Source: Pelagophyceae sp. CCMP2097
Taxonomy: Eukaryota; Sar; Pelagophyceae
Assembly: GCA_026770575.1 (NCBI GenBank)
Contig: MU657364.1
Location: 7,934-19,818 of the forward strand
Length of the DNA stretch: 11,885 nucleotides
Reading direction: 5' to 3'
Numbering within the stretch: the stretch's first letter is position 1; each line of letters opens with the position of its first letter. Below, one piece after another: positions 1 to 6,435 of this stretch. The notes beneath the pieces were generated by a model. The model searched no databases. It saw nothing but the letters and a program-made list of their open reading frames with translations, and was not told the origin of the DNA. The position numbers and the translations under genes were made by a program.

Positions 1-22
1 GAGACCGTCCACGAGGGACGCA

Positions 23-51
23 CCGGGTGTCGGCGCAGGCGCCGATACCGG
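23..51. repeat. GC-rich hairpin
   Basis: GGTGTCGGCGC (26-36) and GCGCCGATACC (39-49) pair over 11 positions including one G-T wobble, with a 2-nt loop. Two more outer C-G pairs (23-24 with 50-51) follow a bulged G25. No gene lies over it. It could be a structured RNA end, an edge of a longer repeat, or chance in GC-rich DNA. Confidence 0.5.
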
Positions 52-78
52 AAATGCCTTAACGCGCGACCGACGCAG

Positions 79-155
79 CTTCCGAGAGACCCTAAGGGTT
101 CTATCGGATGGGCCTGGTGAGACGAAGCGATGGAGCCACTAGGGTCTCCCGGAAG
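79..155. repeat. 16-bp inverted repeat, one mismatch
   Basis: CTTCCGAGAGACCCTA (79-94) faces TAGGGTCTCCCGGAAG (140-155). The arms are complementary except for one position, with a 45-nt spacer. The left arm continues into the short palindrome ACCCTAAGGGT. Together with the hairpin at 23-51 it makes 1-160 a structured noncoding stretch. I recognise no RNA family here. Confidence 0.5.
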
Positions 156-213
156 CCCCCCCCACCCGCCGCACCAGGACGCCAAAGCTACCTTGGGCCT
201 GCAGATTTGGAGT

Positions 214-489
214 TCAAACAAAAACGATTTCGGCTCTGAACTTGCAGACTCCTTGCATCGAAAATAAGGCAAAATTTAGTGGATGAAAACGAGGTTTTGT
301 AAACTTTTTTAAGAGGGAGCTAGGAATTCCTAAGCTAGCGCTCGTACAATTGTAGTGCCCGGGCTTTTCTGGGTGCAATTTGGGTGCAATCTGGTAGTCC
401 TGGTGGGCGTCCGAATTATTCTCGTCTCGGCCGAGATCATCGTGGAAGTCGACAAGAAGCGATTCGTTCTCGACCAAAGCTCGTTGCAC
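214..489 (-). pseudogene. Open frame at the 3' edge of the decayed gene
   Basis: This 91-codon frame begins inside the last readable piece of the decayed gene and continues past it (includes DFHDDLGRDENNSDAHQDY). Base composition is more AT-rich toward 214-330. It contains an 11-bp tandem duplication (TGGGTGCAAT twice at about 370-391 on the plus strand). It may be the shifted C-terminal end of the same former gene, or a chance frame. I recognise no family. Confidence 0.25.
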
Positions 490-1697
490 GCCTTTGGGAC
501 CGTGGTTTATGGCGGAACCGGCTCGGAAGCGGCGATCCAGCGCCCTCGACTTCTTTGCGTTTTCGTTTGTCGGCCTCCTCGACCCGCCACGCTTGAATGG
601 CGGCCGTGTAGCCGGTAAAGGCGGCCCTCGTCGCGTCGGTCGGAATGCCGTTGCAGTTCTCGCGGATCGAAACCCACTTCGCCAAACTCATGTCGAACTG
701 GCCGAGCGCGGTAACCGGTTGGCTTGCCACTCGCGTCGCGCAGCAGCACGAGGACGCAGGTGCGGCTCTTGACTTGGCTGGCGTAGGACAGGGCGCAGTT
801 GCGCAGCCTTTTACCAGCGTCTCCGATTGCGTGTTTGCTCCGGAGCACGGCGAGCTCGCTCGTGCCCTGCGGGTCCTTTAGGTCGTCGAGGTGCCCGTAG
901 TGTACGTCGGGGCCGAGCTCCCGCAGGTGCGTCCGCTCGCGCAGCGCGTTGATGAGCTGCTGCGTGCCATCTCCGCGAACCCTGCGATCTCCAATGCGCC
1001 GTCACAGTCGAGCAGCTCGTCGAGACAGGCGCCATTTTCGGCGTGGTTCCAAAAGGCGTGGTGCCGCAGGAGGTGCTGGCGCCGCGCGTCGTGTTCGTCG
1101 AGGTCCAAGAGCGTGCAGACGATGCCGAGCGTTGCCGAGTACTCCGCTGCCAGCTAGTCCAGGGTCGGATAGTCTGTCGCCTTGAAACATTTCGGAAACC
1201 GTCGAAGATGCGCGGGAAGTGGCCGACCGCGCGGAGAGTTCGGTCGGTGTCAGAATCCTGTGTTCGGAATCGTCCCACTGCGTGCCTTTTTTTGGCCTAG
1301 TCAGGTGCACTTTCGGGCACGCCTCGTAAAAAGCACCGACGTCGCTGAGGCCGTCCCTCTCGTCGAGCAGGCAGCGGATCGCGGCCTTCTTCGTCGTAAA
1401 GCACGGGCCCCCAAACTCCGGATGCTTGATCCGCAGCTTGTTCGCCGCGCGCAAAAGCGGTGCGGCTACGACCTCGTTTAAACGCTTTCCCCAATCAATG
1501 CCGAGCTTTGGAAACTTAAGGCCGATCGTTCTCTGCTTGAAGGTTTCGTCGTAGACCGCCACGATGTCGAAGCGCGGCAGGCCTTTAATGAAGACATCTT
1601 TGCCGCGCGGTGTCGTTGCCCAGCTCCTGAGTCGCTGTCCCCACTTACTAAAAGAACGGGACTTATATCGCGACATAGGAATTCCTATATTGCTCAA
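437..1697 (-). pseudogene. Decayed gene, PcfJ-like domain fragment
   Basis: Read on the minus strand, protein-like text runs through this stretch but jumps frame several times. Pieces are: 1697 to about 1250 (includes KWGQRLRSW and FTTKKAAIRCLLDERDGLSD); about 1180-960 (includes LLDLDEHDARRQHLL), which has a TAG just upstream in its own frame at about 1155; about 960-735 (includes GKRLRNCALSYASQVKS and CVLVLLRDASGKP); and 730 to about 540 (includes LGQFDMSLAKWVSIREN and IPTDATRAAFTGY). The motif order 'rLrNCalsYa ... vLvlLRDasGKP ... W..iRE..NgiP' recalls PcfJ-like proteins, a family named from plasmid conjugation genes and also annotated in some algae; that link is from memory and tentative. 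The break near 728-735 looks like a 4-nt insertion (AACC). Introns could explain some shifts, but several frame changes plus a stop favour a pseudogene. The plus-strand frames over it are Arg-rich shadows. Confidence 0.5.
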
Positions 1698-2432
1698 CTT
1701 TCAACGAAACACTCCAGCGACCCATCGAATCAAGATACAGTGGTCCTCCGAAGAGATCGTCGATTGGGATTCCCACCACCCTCGCCCAGTTGGTCGCGCC
1801 GCTGACGATCGCGACACCATCTTGTCGAACGTAAGAAGTCTCACAGGCCGTCTTCAACTCCTCGAGCGAGCCGCCGACCGGGCCCCACTTCAGCCGGCTC
1901 AGCCGCGCTGCGAGCGACGCCGGCGCGCCGTTTGGACAGCTCGCCGATGCGGCCGACGGCATGTTCGTCGTGGTCACGCTGCTCAGCAAGTGTCGAAAGC
2001 ACCTGCAACCACGTGGCGTCGTGTTGCGTCCGAGGCCCCTTCTCCGACTCAAGAGATGGCGGCGACTCACCCGTCGTCCGACGGGCGCGGCAGTGCGCGG
2101 CACGGCGACGACGACGAGCCGTGCCGCGCCGCACAGGCCCGCAGACAAAGCGAGGCCTTGAGCGGCGCCTTTGACGCGGTGGCCGCCAATCTCCTCGAGA
2201 AAGCGAAGACGCCCAGCATGACGAGAGCGCCAACCGAGCTCCCCAAGATGTCTCCGGGGCTGCCGCACTCCTCTGAACCCAAATCTCCTCTGAACCCAAA
2301 GCTCGGCAGAGAGGCTTCTCCGAAAGATTTCAGGCAGGCCCGAAAGAATTCTTCCTTGGAGCTCGAGTCAATCGCCTCGAATCGTTTGAGTGCCGCTCGA
2401 GAGTCGCACCGGGTCAAACAGCATAGCGCCAC
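1663..2432 (-). pseudogene. Decayed coding fragments, family unknown
   Basis: Protein-like pieces on the minus strand change frame through this stretch. They include 2390-2200 (KEEFFRACLKSFGEASLPSF), about 2010-1940 (ATWLQVLSTLAEQRDHDEH) and 1930-1663 (SLEELKTACETSYVRQDG, then NWARVVGIPIDDLFGGPLY), ending at a TAG. That stop overlaps the first readable piece of the PcfJ-like pseudogene in another frame, so both may be remains of one longer gene read from about 2432 toward 214. A 17-bp tandem duplication (TTTGGGTTCAGAGGAG twice on the minus strand, 2269-2302) lies in the first piece. I do not recognise the family. A plus-strand frame of 378 codons over this stretch is Arg/Ser-rich and looks like a shadow. 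Confidence 0.35.
2269..2302. repeat. 17-bp tandem duplication
   Basis: CTCCTCTGAACCCAAA occurs twice in tandem with a period of about 17 bp. 17 is not a multiple of three, so this duplication alone would shift a minus-strand frame crossing it. That fits the decayed state of the region. Confidence 0.7.
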
Positions 2433-2486
2433 TAGAGGCCGCGTGCGATGGCCACCAGAGGCCGCGATCGAGCACCGCCGGCCGGC

Positions 2487-3226
2487 TTATCTTGCTTCGT
2501 CGTCGGCGTCGAGCACGCCTCGCTGCGGCGGCGCGGCCCCGTCGCGTGCGCGCGGCGCGGCGTCGAGGGGTGCGGGTGGCGCGGCGGCGTCGAGGAAGAA
2601 CACGCTGCCGGTGGGCGCGAGGTCGGTATCGAGGGGTTCGAAGGCTTTGCCCGCGGCGAGGACGAGGAGCGCGACCGCCGACGCGCCGTCGAGGAGCTAG
2701 AGGCGCCCTTGGGACGCAAGCATCGAGGCAGATGATGCAAAGGGACGCGGCGGATTGCGGGCGCGGCGGCGGCTTCCTGGTCGAGGCGCAGCGGGGCCAG
2801 GGCCATGAAGATGAGGGCCTCTACTTTGTACGCGGCCCCGAAGTAGAAACACTCGCGCACGCACACCAAGAAGAAAGGCAGCGCGCGAGCCACGGGCGCG
2901 CCATCGGCGAAGAAGTGCTGCAAATCCGGCGCGAGGCCCGCTGGCGCGAGACCCGGCAGCGCGAGCGCGGCGAGGGCGAGCACTGCGGCGAGGCGGAGCG
3001 CGGGCGCCTCGATTGCGGCGGCAGGTTCCTCGGCGCTGCAGGGCGCGGCCAGGGCGGCGGCGGCGCCGCAAGCCGTGCCGAGCGCGGCGAGGTCCTGAGG
3101 TGCGGAAAAGCCGAGGCCCTGGTCTTGTGCAAACGCGCAAAGAGCGTCGCCCGCCGACGCGGCACCGGCGCAAGCGATGGCCACCCGATACGCGACCACG
3201 CGCACCGCCGCGGGCAGCGCCACCAT
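2487..3226 (-). CDS. Small Ala-rich membrane protein, two exons
   Basis: Exon 1 is 3226-2747 (160 codons) and exon 2 is 2696-2487 (69 codons plus TAA), giving 229 aa. Without splicing, the frame runs on past 2696 into Ser/Pro/Arg-rich text. Joining at the CTAG acceptor ending at 2697 instead gives a normal hydrophobic and then acidic tail (LLDGASAVALLVLAAGKAFE, later TGSVFFLDAA) with strong G/C third positions. Hydrophobic segments near residues 78-95, 112-130, 135-148 and 162-176 suggest a multi-pass membrane protein. An in-frame TAG six bases upstream supports the ATG at 3226. It diverges from the acidic-repeat gene at 3568, so they may share a promoter region. No family is recognised. The overlapping 309-codon plus-strand frame is Arg/Gly-rich and judged a shadow. 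Confidence 0.55.
2697..2746 (-). other. Predicted intron (50 nt, CTAG acceptor)
   Basis: The acceptor ends ...GCGCCTCTAG at 2697, directly before CTC CTC GAC in the new frame. The nearest phase-0 donor is GTCCCT at 2746, giving 50 nt. A better-looking donor, AAA|GTAGAG, lies further upstream and would give 128 nt but remove a hydrophobic coding segment. The acceptor is better supported than the donor. Confidence 0.45.
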
Positions 3227-3567
3227 AGCCTACAATGTAGTAGAGGGAAGGGCCAGGCTGAAGCGGCTCCTCGCAATGCGATTCTGAAATCGCCTTGCAA
3301 GTTGAATCAGAGATTGTGAATTTTGCAATTGGGATTTTTGTCATCTCTTGACTTGAGTTGTCAAGTTCACACCGGTCAAGTCCCGTGGAGGGGGTGTTAT
3401 GTACATCACCACCCCTCGAGCTTTGAGGACGAGCCTTGGTCGGGCAGGGCGCGCGAGCAGAGGCAGACAAGGAGCCGCAGAGATCACAGTTTCCAAGCTT
3501 GGGCCCGGGCTTTGCGGGTCTCCACGTCTTGACAACTTGAAGGTGCGAGGGCCGTCGATTCCTCACC
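3227..3567. promoter_or_regulatory. Divergent intergenic region, likely two-way promoter
   Basis: This 341-bp gap separates the minus-strand start at 3226 from the plus-strand start at 3568. It is less GC-rich than the genes, especially 3280-3370. AGTTGTCAAG (3356-3365) recurs inverted as CTTGACAACT (3528-3537), and the first copy also sits in a local hairpin, ACTTGA-GTTG-TCAAGT (3351-3366). No clear TATA box is seen. A 69-codon plus-strand frame inside it is not convincing. Confidence 0.45.
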
Positions 3568-5855
3568 ATGGTGCGGCGGCGCGGCGCGGTGGCTTGGCTG
3601 GCCTTGGCCGCGTGGCCGCTTTGGAGCGCATACGCGGACGATGCGCGGTTGGCGAGCTACTTCGACGCGGCATCATCGTTCCGTGCGCCGCAGCGCACCG
3701 GCGGCGAAGCAGAGGACCCCGAGTACTGGCCGTCGTGGGCCATGCTCGCGCGCGCGCGCACCGAGAATTGGCTGTCGTGGGCCATGCGCGCGCGTGCGCG
3801 CACCGTTTCCGGCGACGGCGACGCGATAGCCTGCAGCGCCTGCGACGCAGACGAGCCGCCGCACGAGCTCCGCGCGGCCGGCGACGACTGGGACGACGGC
3901 GACGACTACGACGACGGCGGCGACTCGTACGGCGACATGTATGCGGACACGTACGCCGAGGGCTACGACGAGGGCTACGATGAGGACTACCGTGACGACG
4001 AGGGCTACTGCAGCGGTGGGGACATGACGGCGGAGCAGTACCTCATGATGGCGGAGCTGTACCACAAGGAGGCCTTCGTCCAGGCGTTTGTCGACCAGGC
4101 GGACCATCACTCCGACTGGGAGGCGCTGATGGACCAGCTTTGGATCCAGGGCATGTTCGTCGAAGAAAGGGACGCCGCGGCGTTTTCCCTGGGTTTTCAC
4201 ACGGCGTGGGCCGAAGATGAGGACGTGACGGCGGTGCAGTACTCCATGAAGGCGGAGCAGTACCTGGAGGCCCACAACCTCGACTTGGAGGCGCTGATCG
4301 ACCACTGGCAGTTTGGGATCCAGGGCACGTTCGACGAAGATGAGGGCGTGTTCCAGTACGCCGACCAGGACGACGACGACGACTACGACGAGGACTACGA
4401 CGACTCGGAGGGCTACGGCGGCGGTGGGGACATGGCGGCGGAGCAGTACCACACGGTCCTCGGCTACGCCCTCGGCTACCGCGAGTTCTTCATAGAGGCC
4501 CTCGGCCAGGCGTTTATAGACGATCTTGGGATCCGGGGCCTGCTCAGCATTATAGGCAAAGATGAGGCGTTTGTCGACGATCTTGGGATCCAGGGCCTGC
4601 TCGGCATGATAGGCGAAGATGACATTTTCCTCGGGATGTATGCGGACACGTACGCCGCCGACTACGGCGAGAACCGTGACTACGACGAGGACTACGACGA
4701 CTCGGAGGGCTACGGCGGCGGCGGTGGGGGCATGACGGCGGAGCAGAAACACGAGATCCTCGTGGCAACTTTCGGCCGGGCGTTTGTCGACGAGGCGAGC
4801 CAGCACACCGACTTGGAGGTGCTGATCTACCAGCCTGGGATCCAGGGCATGCTCGACGAAGATGAGGACATATATGCGGGCAAGTACGCCGACGAGTATC
4901 CGCCGCGAAGATGGGACATGACGGCGGAGCAGTACGACCGGGACGACGGCGACGGCGATCTGCCGCCGCCCCGCGCCGTCGCGTGCGTGACCCAAAGCCC
5001 GCCGCCGCCGCAAAGCGCGGGGGGGCGCGCGGCGGCGCCTCGCTGCCGGCGCGGGGGCGAGGCGGGTAAATTGTATGCGCACGCGCCGCGCCGCGGGTGG
5101 TGTAGTAGAGCTGTGCGCGGAGAAACGACCTCGCGCCGTAGGCACGGCCACATGGTCCACACGTCGCCGCGCCTCGTCGACGACGCCATGGCGACGCGCA
5201 TCCGCTCGCAGGTCGCGAGGCTCGTAGAGGCTGGCCAGTGGACGACCCGCGAGTCTTGCCTCTGCCGGGTCTGCGCCGTAGCGCCGCGACGCTTCGTTTG
5301 CTAGGCGGCGCGGGCCTACCGACGCGCGACGTCTACGTGCGTTCGCTGTCCTCCGACGTGCGCTTGTTTGTGGCGCGCGTGCTGGACGCGCGCTGCGGCT
5401 TCGTCACGAACGCCACCGGTGATGTATTGCAATACAGCAGCCAGCAACCGTTTATCGTCACGTTCGACTTCGCGCAGCAGCGGGGCCTCGCGAAGCACGA
5501 GGACGGATCCGAGTCGTACACGGTCCTCTTGGCCTTTGACCAGCCGGGCCTCGGGTTTGACGGCGGCGGCACAAGATTCCACCCGCTCAATCGCCCGGCC
5601 TTCACCGTCACGCCGCCCTTTGGCGTCGCCCTAATCTTCCCGCAGCACATCGAGCACGAGGGCGTGCCCGTCGCGCGCGGCAAGCGACGGCTGCGAGTCG
5701 CTTGTTCCCCGCGTATGGCGGCCCGCGCTCAAAGGCGCCGCGCTAGGCTCGTCGGCTTCCTCAATTCGACGCGCGACATGACCAACGAGGCGCGCGCGGC
5801 GCTCCGGGTGCGCCAGGCGGCCGCCTTCAGGGAGCTCACGGCCGCGGCGCCGTGA
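3568..5855 (+). CDS. Secreted acidic-repeat 2OG-Fe(II) oxygenase
   Basis: Exons 3568-5248 and 5305-5855 give 743 aa. The start lies in a strong Kozak context (CTCACCATGG). Residues 1-23 look like a signal peptide with an AYA cleavage site. Residues 54-79 carry two SWAM.ARART units. Residues about 105-460 are acidic repeats rich in Asp, Tyr and Gly. A Pro/Arg-rich linker (465-528) follows. Residues about 530-695 resemble a prolyl-4-hydroxylase-like 2-oxoglutarate/Fe(II) dioxygenase: HED (H625, D627), FDGGGTRF (645-652), H678 in HEGVPV and R688 ten residues later, as expected for the iron and 2OG ligands. Such enzymes hydroxylate protein or small-molecule substrates; with a signal peptide it would act in the secretory pathway or outside the cell. 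The domain is split by a GC-AG intron: unspliced, it stops at the TAG inside the acceptor. A separate gene could begin at ATG 5152 (GGCCACATGG), giving a 215-aa oxygenase. Domain call firm, fusion less so. Confidence 0.65.
3964..4942 (+). repeat. Imperfect coding repeats of about 50-90 codons
   Basis: Units share the order Tyr/Asp-rich stretch (YDEDYDDSEGYGGGG), then DMTAEQY, then AFVD, then DLEALI, then GIQGM, then DEDE. Approximate units are residues 133-219, 220-268 (lacking the Gly-rich start), 272-356, 371-448 and a stub at 449-458. Unit three has an inner 19-codon duplication, residues 315-333 and 334-352 (4510-4566 and 4567-4623). The Asp-rich clusters could bind cations such as calcium, though no canonical EF-hand is present. 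The DNA is similar enough between units to allow recombination and length change. Confidence 0.75.
5249..5304 (+). other. Predicted GC-AG intron (56 nt)
   Basis: The donor is GCGAGT after ACC-C and the acceptor is TTTGCTAG. Splicing joins a split CGC codon and gives WTTR|GAGLPTRDVYVRSL, linking the N-terminal helix of the oxygenase domain to its core in one frame. The TAG stop of the unspliced frame is the last three bases of the intron. No GT donor in the right phase restores the frame here. Confidence 0.65.
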
Positions 5856-5955
5856 CGGGCACCGCCGGAGCCGCGAAGCGGCGCGGAGCGGGCCGCGCCG
5901 CCGCCGCGAGGAGGGGCGCGGGTTTCCGGCAGCGTGCGTAAGAACTTTACACCCC

Positions 5956-6276
5956 ATGGCCTCTATGCGTCGTCCACGAGACGGCGACGGCGACGTCTTA
6001 TTCGAGAATTGGCGGCGCGGCCTCCAGCCCGAGCGCCAAGTTCTCGAGCAGACTGATTCGCGCCTGTGGTTGCCGACGGCGACGCGGGTGACACCGTGAC
6101 AGGTGACCGTGTCCATCTACCACACGCGCGTTTTACGCCGCAAACTGCCCACAAACGCCACGCGATTGCTCAACGTCACCGTGATACCGTCCGCGCCGCC
6201 GCGCGGACGCAGCACGCTCAAACTCGACGATGCTGTAGTCATCACCTCAACGCCAGACACATCTCAACGCCCGTAA
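5956..6276 (+). CDS. Small unrecognised gene with in-frame TGA
   Basis: From ATG 5956 (CACCCCATGG) one frame runs to TAA at 6274 through 107 codons with a single TGA at codon 48 (6097-6099). Both halves look coding: FENWRRGLQPERQVLEQ before it and VTVSIYHTRVLRRKL plus LLNVTVIPSAPP after it, with mostly G/C third positions. A CAG acceptor (6100-6102) directly follows the TGA, so splicing to 6103 would remove the stop in phase 0. Donors could be GTTCTC at 6040 (63-nt intron, 85 aa) or GTGACA at 6088 (15 nt). Recoding of TGA or a recent nonsense mutation are alternatives. The frame is open upstream of the ATG to about 5920, so the true start could lie further 5'. It sits 100 bp after the oxygenase gene and converges on the NSMAF-like gene. 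No family is recognised. Confidence 0.45.
6040..6102 (+). other. Candidate intron removing the TGA (63 nt)
   Basis: It runs from GTTCTC (phase 0) to GACAG at 6102, a size like the other introns here, with a branch-point-like CTGAT at about 6052-6056. The donor is weak. A 15-nt alternative, 6088-6102, has GTGAC repeated at 6088, 6096 and 6103. Confidence 0.35.
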
Positions 6277-6435
6277 ACACAATCTCCGAGACGCAACCTG
6301 GATCGACCCACAGCGGCCCACGCCCCCGGGCCGCCCCTCTGGCGCTGCGGCGGGCCCCGAAGAGCGGTTCCGGTTCGTTTACTTTGAGTGTCACAACTGC
6401 GCCAGTTGTGACAACTGCGTTGTGGCCCGCGGGGC
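6277..6435. other. Convergent 3' intergenic stretch
   Basis: The small plus-strand gene and the minus-strand NSMAF-like gene end toward each other here. Apart from the hairpin at 6390-6412, I see no gene and no clear polyadenylation signal on either strand. Confidence 0.4.
6390..6412. terminator. Perfect hairpin after the NSMAF-like gene
   Basis: GTCACAACTG (6390-6399) and CAGTTGTGAC (6403-6412) form a perfect 10-bp stem with a CGC loop. It begins 24 nt beyond the minus-strand stop codon at 6436, so it would lie in the 3' UTR. A further ACAACTGCG follows at once. A role in 3'-end formation or mRNA stability is inferred from position only. Confidence 0.4.

Noticed and set aside
1564..2700. 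378-codon plus-strand frame as a gene
   Set aside because: Its protein is Arg/Ser/Ala-rich without domain text, and minus-strand frames over it read as protein-like pieces and the membrane-gene exon. It is best seen as a shadow.
2390..3319. 309-codon plus-strand Arg/Gly-rich frame
   Set aside because: It lies antisense to the membrane-protein gene, whose frame has hydrophobic helices and consistent G/C third positions.
3673..5160. 495-codon minus-strand frame as a real gene
   Set aside because: It is the antisense of the acidic repeats; its Val/Leu/Arg-rich text mirrors GAC/GAG/TAC codons. The plus frame has a signal peptide and joins an oxygenase domain.
5631..6116. 161-codon minus-strand frame between the oxygenase and NSMAF-like genes
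   Set aside because: It is Arg-rich and antisense to the oxygenase C-terminus and the small plus-strand gene.
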